From Trichomonas vaginalis G3 (lineage: Eukaryota; Parabasalia; Trichomonadida; Trichomonadidae): a DNA stretch of 64,000 bases. The notes beneath the pieces are model-generated. The model worked only from the letters and a program-made list of their open reading frames with translations. It had not been told where the DNA came from and made no database searches. Below are positions 1 to 10,900 of this stretch, piece after piece (the stretch's first letter is position 1; every line of letters starts with the position of its first letter). The stretch spans positions 34,564,082 through 34,628,081 of the forward strand of contig NC_067207.1 in NCBI RefSeq assembly GCF_026262505.1, given 5' to 3'. The position numbers and the translations under genes were made by a program.

Positions 1-1394
1 GATAGAAAAACTTCATGAAGAAGAAGAAAAGAAGAAAGAACAAACAAATGAAGAAATCAATTACAATCCTGCAATTAAAGAAGTAGAGGGACCAGAGTCA
101 GAAGAAGAAAATAAATATCGTAAAGATGAAGAAGATTTCGAAGATGAGAAGAATGAAGAAAGTGATTATAAAAAACAAAAAGAAGAATCAGAATCAGTTG
201 CAAAAGAATTGGAAGAAACATCAACTGAAAATAGAAACAATAATCAGGAAGAAACAAATCAACCTAAATTAGAAAATAGTTCTTTAAATATTACAGAAGT
301 CAAAGAAGAAACAGAAGAAAAAGTCAATATCACAGATGACTTCGAAACAGAGAATCAAAATGAAGACCGAGAAACTGATGCTGAAACTGAAAAAGCAATT
401 CATCAAGAAAATGAACAAATAAGAGAAAAAGATTTCCATGATGAAAAACAAATCGAAAATGAAGAGGAGAAACAAGAAATATTGAAGGAACCAATTGAAG
501 AGAGAAATTTTCAACAAGAAAATGATTTCAAAGATAATGAAGAAGAAGAAAAGAAAGAAGAAGAAGAAAAGATAGAAAAACTTCATGAAAAAGAAGAAAA
601 GATAGAAAAACTTCATGAAGAAGAAGAAAAGAAAGAAGAACTTCATGAAGAAGAAGAAAAGAAAGAAGAACAATTACATGAAGAAGAAGAAAAGAAAGAA
701 GAACTTCATGAAGAAGAAAAGAAGGAAGAACTTCATGAAGAAGAAAAGAAGGAAGAACTTCATGAAGAAGAAAAGAAAGAAGAACAATTACATGAAGAAG
801 AAAAGAAAGAAGAACAATTACATGAAGAAGAAAAGAAAGAAGAACAATTACATGAAGAAGAAAGAAGAACAATTACATGAAGAAGAAAAGAAAGAAGAAC
901 AATTACATGAAGAAGAAAAGAAAGAAGAACAATTACATGAAGAAGAAAAGAAAGAAGAACTTCATGAAGAAGAAGAAAAGAAAGAAGAACAATTACATGA
1001 AGAAGAAGAAGAAAAGAAAGAAGAACAATTACATGAAGAAGAAGAAAAGAAAGAAGAACTTCATGAAGAAGAAAAGAAAGAAGAACAACCACATGAAGAA
1101 GTGGTAGTAGTAGAAGAAAAGATGGAACAACCACAAGAAGAGGAAGAAGATAATGAAGCCGACGGAATTCATTCTCTAAGTGATTTCGATGAAGAAATCA
1201 GTACCGAAGAAAAAGTTGAAATAAAGGTTCAAGAAAAAGAAGAAAATAATGATTTCGATGCAGAAGAAGAAAAAATTTTAGAAGAAAAATTAGAGAAGGA
1301 AATAATTGAAGAAGAAAACAACGAAACTGAAGATGATAGACCAAAGAAAAGCGAAGAAGAAGAGGATGATTTCGAAAATGATTTCAAAAATTAA
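1..1394 (+). pseudogene. Glu/Lys-rich repeat protein, 3' part, frameshifted
   Basis: The window opens inside this gene. The frame open at base 2 runs to a stop at 880; the frame used from about 865 onward runs to a stop at 1394. Both encode the same acidic repeat, roughly LHEEEKKEEQ, built on 15- to 33-base DNA units, so the switch at about 850-870 looks like a small length change inside the minisatellite. It could be a real disabling mutation or an assembly or polymerase slip. After the repeats comes a unique acidic tail with repeated DFDE/DFEN motifs, ending in DFENDFKN. Composition predicts a highly charged, disordered or helical protein. No catalytic domain is visible. The function is unknown. 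Frames reading poly-Lys or poly-Phe here are shadows. Confidence 0.6.
480..1110 (+). repeat. GAA-rich minisatellite in coding sequence
   Basis: Tandem short units (GAAGAAGAAAAGAAAGAA plus CTTCAT or CAATTACAT linkers) repeat about twenty times. Units differ by 3, 6 or 15 bases, so most changes keep frame. The change at about 850-870 does not. Confidence 0.85.
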
Positions 1395-1535
1395 GAAGAA
1401 ATTTGAAATCTAATTCAACAATCATCGCTTTAAATATCAAATAGTTTCATCTATCAATTTATGATCAATCACAAAAAAATTTAAGTAATTTAACTTGTTT
1501 ATAATTTTTTATGTATAAAATGTGTTTTTTATTTG
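1395..1535. other. intergenic, convergent gene ends
   Basis: Short AT-rich spacer between two convergent genes. No further signal is visible. Confidence 0.5.
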
Positions 1536-2186
1536 CTAATTTGAATTATGCTGCTTTCCGATATGTCCAATTATGCTGATATCTTCATCTTCTGCTTCGA
1601 ATTCAAAAACACCATCTTCAGTTCCATCTGTATTGCCAATTATCTCTATCTTATTTAAAGCGATGCATGGCGGATCTCCTGGGCAGGCTTCTGTCTGAAT
1701 TAGCCTAACATACTTTGCAGGGTAAGATTCGCTAAATTTGTAAGTCTTCTGGTTGCATTTCCTCATCTCTTTGTCTTTTTCAACTTTAGAAACCGTTTTC
1801 CATGTTGTATTATCGGTTGAAATTTGGAAATTCCAGCTGTACATGCAGCACTCGCAGCAGTAATATCCCTCTTCATAACAGCAGCAATCCCGATCACAGC
1901 ATCCTGCCTTAATGTAATAGCCTTGAACATTCATCATTTTATTTTTAACACCAAGGACAATATAGGGGAATTCTTCTTTTTTACGTCCGCAATTTGAACA
2001 CCAGTCATATTTCTTGTCAATTTGATCGAAAGCATACTCCGGCTTAGTTTTTTGATAAGATCCATTGATATATTGCGCAGCTGAGCCGCTAACATAGTAT
2101 TCAACTAAGTTTCTTTGGTACGCTGATTTTAATATTGAATTTGAATCTGTAAGCAGGTTTTCGCAAACGAGAAAAATTGAAATCAT
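1536..2186 (-). CDS. F5/8 type C (discoidin)-like protein
   Basis: 216 residues. From about residue 25 the sequence follows a discoidin-like beta-sandwich: an early YAFDQIDKKYDWCS segment, then a core with YIVLGVKNK, SWNFQISTDNTTWKTVSK, KYVRLIQTEA and LNKIEIIG. The STDNTTW and KYVRLIQT blocks are typical of coagulation factor 5/8 C-type folds, which bind surface sugars or lipids. A Cys-rich insertion (about residues 93-114, with CCDRDCCC and CCECC clusters) interrupts the domain and is unusual. The first 15 residues are hydrophobic but make a weak signal peptide, so secretion is possible but not certain. The C-terminus is acidic. The gene is convergent with the Glu/Lys repeat gene and divergent from the sirtuin. 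Confidence 0.65.
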   Translation of the reverse strand: MISIFLVCENLLTDSNSILKSAYQRNLVEYYVSGSAAQYINGSYQKTKPEYAFDQIDKKYDWCSNCGRKKEEFPYIVLGVKNKMMNVQGYYIKAGCCDRDCCCYEEGYYCCECCMYSWNFQISTDNTTWKTVSKVEKDKEMRKCNQKTYKFSESYPAKYVRLIQTEACPGDPPCIALNKIEIIGNTDGTEDGVFEFEAEDEDISIIGHIGKQHNSN

Positions 2187-2309
2187 TTTGAAAAAAAAAT
2201 TGTGTCATGTTTTTAAATTTGAATACTATTGGATAATTAAATTATATGTTTTTATGGATATTTGAATTTTTTTTAAATTTATTTGTGAAAAAAGAAATTT
2301 TATTGAAAA

Positions 2310-3272
2310 ATGGACGATATTGCTTTAGAATATCGATATCAGCGGCCAAAATGCGTGAAAGGCCTTTCAAGTTTAGATCTTGATGGCATAGTATCGTTCA
2401 TTAATGAAGGAAATGCTAAAAAAATTCTGATTTTTTCAGGAGCTGGAACTTCTGTCGCATCTGGAATTCCAGACTTTAGATCTCCCAAAATAGGACTATA
2501 TAGTCAGTTGAAAAAGTACAATTTACCCCGTCCAGAATCAATTTTTACCAGGGATTATTTTAAATATCATCCTGAGCCATTCTTTTCACTCATAAAATTC
2601 TTTCTTCCAGGTAAATACAAGCCTTCTCCAGCACATTTTCTTGCAAAATTATTTGAAAATCATGGGATTTTACTTAGACATTATTCACAGAACATTGACG
2701 GCCTTGATAAAGCCGCAGGACTTTCGGAAGAGCATCTTGTTGAGTGGCATGGAACACTTTCCAAAGCAACATGCCGTAAGTGTTCCAAGAAATACACATT
2801 AGATGATATAAAACCTAAAATTTTAGCAGAAGCAGTTCCCCGTTGTTCATGTGGCGGGGTTATACAGCCAGACGTGATGCTCTATGGTGATTACAATGAT
2901 GACGACTTATACACTCACCTCGATAAGGATGTCGAGCAAGCAGACCTTCTCTTTGTTCTCGGAACATCTCTGAAAGTTGAACCCTTTCCTTCAATGATCG
3001 AAAATGTATCCTATTCAATTCCTAGAGTTTTGATAAATGCGGATCCTGTTTGCACATATGATGAAAAACTAGATATAAAGGATGGACTTGTAACTGAAGT
3101 CGGAAAGGAAAAGAAATTTAATTTATTTAAGTTTGGCCACTTCTTTAATACAAGAGATATATTCATTCCTGGTGATATACAAGAGAATGTTATCAAACTA
3201 ATAGAAAAACTTGGTTGGAAAAATGAATTTGATGAAATTTACAACAAAACTTTAAATAAATATCAAGATTAA
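2310..3272 (+). CDS. Sir2-family NAD-dependent protein deacylase (sirtuin)
   Basis: 320 residues, the size of a compact class I (SIRT2-like) sirtuin. Sirtuins remove acyl groups from lysine using NAD. Visible motifs in order: GAGTS (44-48) with GIPDFRS (52-58) for NAD binding, QNIDGLDKAAG (127-137), the catalytic His in EWHGTL (His147), zinc-binding cysteines 155, 158, 179 and 181 (CRKC and CSC), QPDVMLYGD (186-194) and GTSLKVEP (218-225). The zinc pair spacing is short (CxC rather than CxxC), but four cysteines are present. Everything needed for activity appears intact. The ATG lies 38 bases after an in-frame-free AT-rich leader. Nuclear or cytosolic location cannot be told. Confidence 0.92.
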   Translation: MDDIALEYRYQRPKCVKGLSSLDLDGIVSFINEGNAKKILIFSGAGTSVASGIPDFRSPKIGLYSQLKKYNLPRPESIFTRDYFKYHPEPFFSLIKFFLPGKYKPSPAHFLAKLFENHGILLRHYSQNIDGLDKAAGLSEEHLVEWHGTLSKATCRKCSKKYTLDDIKPKILAEAVPRCSCGGVIQPDVMLYGDYNDDDLYTHLDKDVEQADLLFVLGTSLKVEPFPSMIENVSYSIPRVLINADPVCTYDEKLDIKDGLVTEVGKEKKFNLFKFGHFFNTRDIFIPGDIQENVIKLIEKLGWKNEFDEIYNKTLNKYQD

Positions 3273-3368
3273 CTTCATAAATGTATTGTAAAAAAATAAC
3301 ACTATCACAAGGAAAATTATGTTTTTATGGAACGATAATTTTTCATTCAAATTTGATGTATTTCAAGT

Positions 3369-3374
3369 TCATTT
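3369..3374 (+). promoter_or_regulatory. initiator-like element (TCATTT) of the kinase gene
   Basis: TCATTT lies 13 bases before the kinase ATG, matching the trichomonad initiator pattern TCA-pyrimidine-T-A/T at the usual distance. Confidence 0.6.
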
Positions 3375-3381
3375 TTAATCA

Positions 3382-4533
3382 ATGGAGAAATTCAAACTCG
3401 TCAAAGAGATTGGAAGAGGTGGCTATGGAAGAGCGCTACTTGTCCGCTCACAAGTTAATGGGGAGTTAAAAGTCATCAAGGAGATAAATTGGTCATTATC
3501 CTCTAAAGAAGAGAAAGAAGCTGCATTATCTGAGCTCAAAATCCTAAAAACAGTCAATTGTGATAACATTATCAAGGTATGTAGTGCAGCAGAAACAAAG
3601 GGAAAGCTACTCATCTTAATGGAATATGCCGATGACGGAGATTTGGAGAAAAAGATTCAATCGTCAAACGGCCGTTTATTTTGTGAAGAAGTGATTATTG
3701 ATTTCTTTACTCAGACATGCCTTGCAGTTAAATACCTACATGATAGGAAGTTGATACACAGGGATATTAAACCAGCAAACATTTTCTTGTGCAGTGGCGG
3801 AATTGTCAAACTTGGAGATTTCGGCTTGGCAAGGACCCTGGATACGACGATGGATCATGCAGTTACACAGGTTGGAACAGCTCTTTATGCCGCTCCCGAG
3901 GTTCTCAAAGGCCTACCATATTCATTTTCAGCAGACTGTTGGGGATTGGGCTGCGTTTTGTATCATTTGATGGCACAAAGACCTCCTTTCCTCGGGGAAA
4001 CTGTTGCAAAGGTTGCAAAAAATGTAATTTCTCAAAAGGTAAAAATACCATCAAGGTATTCAGATGAGCTAAGAGAAATCTGCCAAGGTCTACTTGAGAA
4101 GGATCCAAAGAACAGACTGACTGTTAGTGACGTCTTAAACCGACCAATTTTGAGATTGAAAGCAGCTCAATTAATTGGGGCGAAAGAGGCTGAAATTGAA
4201 CTTGGACACACCGTATTTCATGGATTACCTGCTGGCCAAACTCCACAAGATTTCATAAGAAAACTCGATGAAGTAAGGAAAAATCAAGAAGATCTCAATT
4301 GTGAGAATGTTGATATGCGCTTCACATTTATGGGTAGACCAATTGGAGTTGATGAATCTCTTCCACCAGAGAAGAAAGCTGAATTTGTTAGAAAATTTGC
4401 ATCTTCATTGGTCGGAAAAAAGAGACTTTCTGAGCTTGAAGATATGCTTGATGATTCAAATAGAGAAGAACTTCAAACTCATGAAGAATATCTGATGCAA
4501 CTTTTGGCAGAATTGAAAGAATATCTTGAATAA
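3382..4533 (+). CDS. NEK-like serine/threonine protein kinase
   Basis: 383 residues. The kinase domain spans about residues 4-255: glycine loop GRGGYG (11-16), the VIK lysine (Lys33), LMEYADDGDL (79-88), catalytic HRDIKPAN (126-133), DFGLA (146-150), activation-loop end GTALYAAPE (165-173), and DCWGLGCVLYHL. The EYADDGDL and GTxxYxxPE patterns with an N-terminal kinase domain fit NIMA-related kinases, which act on microtubules, flagella and mitosis. Residues after 260 form a charged tail with coiled-coil potential, ending in LLAELKEYLE. All catalytic residues are present. An upstream frame starting at 3281 is a shadow. The ATG at 3382 follows the initiator at 3369. Confidence 0.9.
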   Translation: MEKFKLVKEIGRGGYGRALLVRSQVNGELKVIKEINWSLSSKEEKEAALSELKILKTVNCDNIIKVCSAAETKGKLLILMEYADDGDLEKKIQSSNGRLFCEEVIIDFFTQTCLAVKYLHDRKLIHRDIKPANIFLCSGGIVKLGDFGLARTLDTTMDHAVTQVGTALYAAPEVLKGLPYSFSADCWGLGCVLYHLMAQRPPFLGETVAKVAKNVISQKVKIPSRYSDELREICQGLLEKDPKNRLTVSDVLNRPILRLKAAQLIGAKEAEIELGHTVFHGLPAGQTPQDFIRKLDEVRKNQEDLNCENVDMRFTFMGRPIGVDESLPPEKKAEFVRKFASSLVGKKRLSELEDMLDDSNREELQTHEEYLMQLLAELKEYLE

Positions 4534-4609
4534 ACAATTAATTTTTTTTAAATAATTAAAAATAAAACAAAAACAACAATAATTAAATAACAAATTATAA
4601 TTACAAAAG

Positions 4610-7561
4610 TTATTCAGACTTGAGGAATCTATTTTCATTTGCCAATCTTCTGATTCTTCTTACAAAGACCAAAGAAACAATCATTGGTCTAACACTGTCT
4701 GCATCAACTGCAGGAGATTCCAAACAAGAAATTTGAACTTTCTTCAAAATCTTCTTTTCTTCTCTAAGTAAATCTCTCTTCATTACTTCTGTTCGCTTTG
4801 AAATGTTGGCGAATAGAATGTCGTCAAGGGACTCTCTGATCTCTTTATCAGAAACACGAGGGACAGATCCAGCCACAATTTGCATGTATGCAGCTCTGGC
4901 CCACGAATTCCAGTCGAAAAGGGAAGATAATTTCGACTTCATTTCGTTTAGAAGACCTTGTTTGGACTTCATTTCTTCCTGCAATTTACTGTTTTCTGTT
5001 TTCATATCGTTGATTTCTCCATTCAACTCAGAAATCTTTTGTTCTAATCCTGAGAAAATGTCCGAAATTTTCTGGTCTTTTTCCAATCTTAGTTTCCTTC
5101 TCAAGAGGTTTACGTCTTTCATCGAGCTGATACTGGCTTCAACAGTTAAGAGCTTCTTGTTCAGTTCAGAAACCAATTCTTCAAGTGAAACATCTTCATT
5201 TTCTATTTTCACTTCAAAGATTTCTTCCAAAATTTGCTTCAAATGCTTCTTTGGAGCTTCGATTGAAGACTTGATGTCTGCAATTTGCTTGTTGCATTCA
5301 TTTTCAAGAGATGATTTAATTGACAACTCTCTGGCTTGCGATGATGCCTTTTGAAGGTTTTCTGCTTCGTTCATTTGTGAAATTTTTAGTTTCAGGCTTC
5401 TTTCAGAAATTCTCAGTTTCGTGTTTTGCTCGACTAAAACGTTCTTCTGCTCAGTGAGCTTGGCGAGGGTCTTCTCTGTGAGCTCGCTCTTGGCTTTCTC
5501 AATCTCATAGTTATTCTGCAAAGTCGATAATGACTTTCGTAACTCGTTTAACTTCTGATAATTTTCATCTTTCAGTTTCTGTGATTCCTTCTCATGGCTG
5601 TCATTGAGAGATTTGATCTTTTCTTTAAGCAGATCTTTAGTCTCTTTGAGTTTTTGGAGCTCTTTTGTTTGGGTTGCGATAAATTCATTTTGACTTTCAA
5701 GATTTTGCCTGAAATCATCTGATTTTTGCTCTAGTTTGACATTTTCATCCTTTAATTGCTCGTTTTCTCCATGAATCTGTTCGATTGTCTGCTGGAGCTG
5801 ATTGACTTCGCTCTGCAATTTCTTCATTTTTTTCACTGCGGCTTTCAATCCTTTGGCTCCATCGCTCTTTATCTTGTCAAGCTGCTGCATGAGACATTCA
5901 TTGGCCTTTTTGAGTGCTTCTTCGGCCTCGGTTTCTTGTTTTTGCTGGTTGTCGTTCTTAATTTCTGAAATCTTCTTCTCGAACTCTTGATAAACTTTTT
6001 TGTTCGCCTTGAGTGCTACTTCTTTCTCGTTCTGTAGCGTTTCCAGCTGCTTTACAAGTTCCTTATTTTGGTTATTTAATTGAATCGTGTTTTCTTTTTC
6101 TTTTGTAAGGGATTCTACCAAAGACTTAACATCTTTCATATCTTTTGGTATTGATTCATTGATTTCTGATATCATTTTCTCTTTATCTTGGAGATTAACT
6201 CTAAGATTGTAGTTTTCAGCGTTAAGTCTGGCCAATTCTTGGTTATGTAGTTTTAGACCTTCTGCTGATTGAACCGTATCCTTCATCTCTTGGTTCTTCG
6301 CAACAAGATAATTATTGACTTCGCAAACTCCATTAAATAAGACAAATAGTTCCCTTAGTGGCGCATCTTCAAGCTCTTCTTTCGATGCTGTGCTCAGGAA
6401 TTCTTTGAATCTACTTTCTGCTTCTGCAAATGTCTTTGGTTCAAAAATTGATTCTGATTTGGACAATTCTTGACCGTTCATTGAGAACATCTGCTCATCA
6501 ATGAACTTCGAAATCCTCTGAACGAATGAAAATATCTTAGTTTTTTGGGAATCATCGAGAGTTAATGGATCTTTTGAAGTTGAATCGTTTCCTGCAATGA
6601 AACACATTGCATCTTCAAGCCTACTGAGTATCGTAAGATACTTTTCATCTGTAACCCTTGGAATTTGCTTAACAACTTTAACTTCTTTTTCTTCTTTTTT
6701 AGAATTGACGAGAGCTTCGAAAGCTGAAGTAATAAAATCATGAGGTGTAGTATTGTTATCACAAACAAGTGAATCTCTTACTTCGTCAGGTAACATTTGG
6801 TCAATTTCGTGAGCTAGGGTAGGCAGAACTTGAGATGTAGTAGAGATTTGCTCACTTGCACTCTTTTTGTATTGTTCAAGGGATATATTAGCTTGCTTGA
6901 TGGTAGATATTTGAGTTTCATATTCAGCAACTAATTTATTGAAATTATTAACTGAATTAACTAACCTATCACGCTGCTGTAACAAACTTGTGATTTCAAC
7001 ACTTTGATTTGCAATAAGTTCTTCTAATAACTGGAAGTTATCTGAAAATTGAGAAGACTGAGGACCATTTGATGTGGCCTCTAACATATTCTTCATACAT
7101 TCAAGCTGAGATTCAATTCTTGCTATTTTAAGTTGATCAGAGTCTGATTTTTCTTGTGTAGTTTTAATTTGTTCTTTTAATTGTTTATTTTCGGCATCAA
7201 GTTCACTATTTTTCTTTTCAATTTCCTCTTTGTATGCTTTAACTCTTTTGAGCTTTCTCTTGAGCAGTGCGATTTCGTTTTCTTGTGAAATGTCGTGATT
7301 TGCAAGTCTTCCTTGCATTTCCTGACAGTCTTTCAGAGTAACGTCGAGTTGTTTCTTAATATTATAGAATTCGTTTACAAAGCTTTGAATAATTTTATCG
7401 GCATCTTGGATAGTTGAAATTTGAGCACTAAATCTCTTTGAAAGTAAATCGTATAAATTCTCTAATTCAGCTCTACAAACAGCATCAAATGAATACGAGT
7501 AGTCTTCAGCAGCTGAAACGGATCTCGCACCACTGGAAGTACTTCGAGATTGATCCTCCAT
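4610..7561 (-). CDS. long coiled-coil protein (983 aa), function unknown
   Basis: After a Ser-rich start the protein is almost entirely heptad-patterned, rich in Leu, Glu, Lys and Gln, from about residue 30 to 880. This implies a long rod such as a structural, Golgi or cytoskeletal protein. A less charged break lies near residues 290-390 (LPTLAHEIDQMLPDE and following). The last 100 residues change character: SWARAAYMQIVAGSVPRVSD, then basic residues ending in RRIRRLANENRFLKSE. This tail may be a small globular or binding domain. I recognise no family. The gene is divergent from the golgin-like gene at 7931, with 370 bp between their starts. Many short frames on the other strand are shadows. 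Confidence 0.85.
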   Translation of the reverse strand: MEDQSRSTSSGARSVSAAEDYSYSFDAVCRAELENLYDLLSKRFSAQISTIQDADKIIQSFVNEFYNIKKQLDVTLKDCQEMQGRLANHDISQENEIALLKRKLKRVKAYKEEIEKKNSELDAENKQLKEQIKTTQEKSDSDQLKIARIESQLECMKNMLEATSNGPQSSQFSDNFQLLEELIANQSVEITSLLQQRDRLVNSVNNFNKLVAEYETQISTIKQANISLEQYKKSASEQISTTSQVLPTLAHEIDQMLPDEVRDSLVCDNNTTPHDFITSAFEALVNSKKEEKEVKVVKQIPRVTDEKYLTILSRLEDAMCFIAGNDSTSKDPLTLDDSQKTKIFSFVQRISKFIDEQMFSMNGQELSKSESIFEPKTFAEAESRFKEFLSTASKEELEDAPLRELFVLFNGVCEVNNYLVAKNQEMKDTVQSAEGLKLHNQELARLNAENYNLRVNLQDKEKMISEINESIPKDMKDVKSLVESLTKEKENTIQLNNQNKELVKQLETLQNEKEVALKANKKVYQEFEKKISEIKNDNQQKQETEAEEALKKANECLMQQLDKIKSDGAKGLKAAVKKMKKLQSEVNQLQQTIEQIHGENEQLKDENVKLEQKSDDFRQNLESQNEFIATQTKELQKLKETKDLLKEKIKSLNDSHEKESQKLKDENYQKLNELRKSLSTLQNNYEIEKAKSELTEKTLAKLTEQKNVLVEQNTKLRISERSLKLKISQMNEAENLQKASSQARELSIKSSLENECNKQIADIKSSIEAPKKHLKQILEEIFEVKIENEDVSLEELVSELNKKLLTVEASISSMKDVNLLRRKLRLEKDQKISDIFSGLEQKISELNGEINDMKTENSKLQEEMKSKQGLLNEMKSKLSSLFDWNSWARAAYMQIVAGSVPRVSDKEIRESLDDILFANISKRTEVMKRDLLREEKKILKKVQISCLESPAVDADSVRPMIVSLVFVRRIRRLANENRFLKSE

Positions 7562-7930
7562 TTGATTCTCTTATTTTTTAAACGTTCTCCTCATAATAAT
7601 AAACTGTCACCTTACACTTTACTTTATTTCTATCTAAATACATCGAATATCGTATATACTTTATATTTGTATCAATAAAATACTTTTTCCCTTATAATTT
7701 ATGCTAGAAATCAAGCCATTTTCTAAATTTTATTAGAGAAATATCATATGTTTTAAATTTATAATACATTTACCATACTTTTGGTTAATTGCTTTTGAGA
7801 ATTTCAATAATCTGATTTCAATTCAATGATTATCTTAAAAATGATAAAACAAATCAATACATTTTGATACAAAATTATTAATGTTCTCGTTTCTTTAGCT
7901 AAATTTCAATACATTTTTTCAAAACAAAAG
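7562..7930. promoter_or_regulatory. divergent intergenic region between two coiled-coil genes
   Basis: About 370 bp of AT-rich DNA separate two head-to-head long coiled-coil genes, so it must hold both promoters. TTCAAAAC lies just before the ATG at 7931, and AATCAAATGG covers the other start. Neither is a perfect initiator match. No RNA gene or repeat is seen. Confidence 0.45.
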
Positions 7931-10900
7931 ATGGAGGAGAACTCTGCTCCTTCTTCTCCAGCTTTGGATCCAGCAAAATTAAAGGCGCTTGCCAAGAAAC
8001 TTCGTGATAGAAATCTTGTGCTCGAAGGAGAACTGCAAAAAATGCAACAGGAAAAGGAAGCCAAAGATATGAAGCTTCAAGCATTCGAAAATATGGTAAG
8101 TGAAATAACAAACGAAAAAGAAGTACTTCAGCGTCAATTGGCCACTTTAAATGAGCATTTGCAGAAAAAGAATAGTCAAATATCAGAAGCAAAGACATAC
8201 ATTAAAAGATTGGCAATAGAAAACGAAAAACTAAAGCGTAATAATGAAATGGAAGAGTTGATTCTTGCTTTTGATGAAGATCGCAAAAAATATGAACGCG
8301 AAATAGAAGTTTTACGCAAAAGAGCAGATGGAGATGGAATAGTAGATGAATTATTGCAAAACATTACTAAATTGGAGAAAGAAAATGAAGAAAAAGACCA
8401 AATCATTCAACAATACAAAGGAGGAAGTCTATTTTCTGGATTGAAATCATTCATACAACAGTCATCAGATGATGATCCTACAGCAAAATTTAAATCAGAG
8501 ATTGCAAATCTTAAAAAGGAATTATATTTGCTAAAACGAAACAAATCTACCGACTCCCCACAAGAGGAAGAATTACAACAACCACCTACACCACAGGAGC
8601 AGCCAAAAGAGCCACAGCGAGAAGAAAATCCGAAACCAAGTGAAAATTCAAAAGGATTCTTCTCGTCCTTGAAACTTCCAAAGGCAGAAGACCCAGAAAA
8701 GAACGCTCATTTGCCAAAAATGCTGCTCGGAGGTAATGCAAGCAATCTGAAACCAGAATCAACAACTCGCCTGACAGATGAGCTCTTCCCAGACTTTTCA
8801 ACTGCAGGGAAATCACCAGAACAACCAAAATTCGGCGATTTCTCCACTGCTTCGGAAAAAGAAAACATTTCTCCGAAATTTGATGACTTTTCTGCAGCTA
8901 CCGAAGAAACAATGCTCATAAGTCCGATGCAAGATAAGAATAACTCAGATCTGATGCAGTTTACCCCTCAAAAAAGTAAAGATGAAAACGAAATTTTCTT
9001 TTTGTCACCTGAACCTTTAAAGAACGACAGCAGTGAGAAAATACACGCATTGGAATCAGAAATTCAAAAGCTCAAGCAAGATAACAAGTCCCTGGAAGAA
9101 GCTCTCTCTTTGGTAAATTCTACAAAAAGTGACATAAAAGAATTAGAGAATGTCATTGAGCAATTACAAGGAGAGATCGCTGAGAAAGATCAGAAGATCA
9201 AAGAACTAAGCAGTTCTAAGGAAAATGACGAGATTTTACAGGAATTGGAAGTGCAAATTCAGGAAAAAGAAAATATTTCGAAATCTCTTCAGAAAAAGGC
9301 TGAAGAAATCGAGATGAAAGAGAAAGAGAACAAGGAGCTAGAACAGGTCATCGATTCCCTGAAGACAGAAATAGATTCCTTAACAAAAGAAAATGAAAAA
9401 TTAAACAAAGCCTGCGAAAGAGCCTCAGATGCGGCAACAAACTTATCAAAGGAAAGAGACATGATTGTTGATGAGATGAACAAAGATATCAATGAAAAAG
9501 AGGAAGAAATTCAAAATAATTTGTCAAAAATTAAAGAATTGGAGCAGAAAATCAAAGATATAGAGACAGATAAAGATTTAACCCAAAACAACAAATCAGA
9601 AGAGATAATTAATGAACTACAAAACAAAATCCAAAATAATTTGTCAAAAATTAGAAAACTGGAGCAGAAAATCAAAGAATTAGAAGAAGCAAACGCACAA
9701 CTATCAAACAACAAATCAGAAGAGATAATTAATGAACTTCAAAACGAAATACAAAATAATTTGTCAAAAATTAGAGAACTGGAGCAGAAAATCAAGGAAT
9801 TAGAGAGCACACAACTATCAAACAACAAATCAGATGAAACAATCAATCAGCTGGAAGTAGAAATCGCCAAAAACAAGGAAACAATCGAGAAAATTAATAA
9901 AGAAAACAATTATTTACACAAAAAGGTCGAAGAAACAGAAAAACAGATCAATTTGCTAGAAACAGACAAGAATAAGCTACAGAACATGGTGAATGAACTG
10001 GAAACATCAAAATCAGATTTAGAAGCCAAAATTTCGGAAAATTCAAATGAAGATAAGCAACAAATTGAAAAATTAGAGGAATCAATTAAAGAAATCAAAT
10101 CAGAAAGCGAGAGACAGCTCTCAGAGTTAAGAAACAAGCTGAATGAAGTTGAATTTGAGAAGAATCAAATTGCAAGTTCTTTATCTGTTGAAAAAGAAAC
10201 AGTCAAAAATCTGGAGGAGCAGCTATCAACTGCACAGAGCGAAGAATTGGAAAATGCCAACAAAGAACTGAATGAAAAGATCAAGCAGATTTCAGACGAC
10301 TTCAGCAACAAATCGTCTGAATTTGAGAAAGAGAAGTCTGACCTCCAAAAAATTTTGGAAAAATTCAAAAAAGAAAATTCAGAACTACACTCAAAGCTCG
10401 ATTTCTCCGAAGATTCGATCGAAAAAATCAAATCCCAGTCAGAACTAAAACTAACCCAGTCCGAGAAAGACAATTCCGAGCTGAGGAAGAAGCTGTCACA
10501 GCTGCAGAGAGAAATGAATGATTCCCTGTCAAAACTAAATTCAGAAAAATCTGATTTGGAGAGGAAACTCGAAGAAATCAGCGCAGACCTCTCCCAGAAG
10601 GAAGGAATGCTGAAAAAGGCAATGGACAGCCTCAAAAAGATGAAATCCAAGCTTGACAAACTCGAAGAAGAGAAGTCATCGCTGGAAAACCAGATGAAAG
10701 TGGACTCGGAGAAGGCAGAAACAGACAGAAAATCCGAAATCGCCAAAATCAATGAAGATTTCGAAATAAAATTTGATAAACTCAAAAAACAGCTGGAAGA
10801 GGCAAACAACTCACTCGAGAAGAAAGAGAATGAGCTAGAGGAAGCAAAGAAAGCTCTTTTGCGCAATGATACAGAGCAAAAGGCGGAATTTGCAAAGTTA

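Noticed and set aside
284-1134. Long Phe/Leu-rich minus-strand frames and Lys-rich plus-strand frames over the acidic repeat
   Set aside because: They are shadows of the GAA minisatellite; only the Glu-rich reading continues into unique acidic sequence on both sides.
5756-5990. Hydrophobic plus-strand frames suggesting membrane proteins
   Set aside because: Reverse reading of the 983-residue coiled-coil gene.
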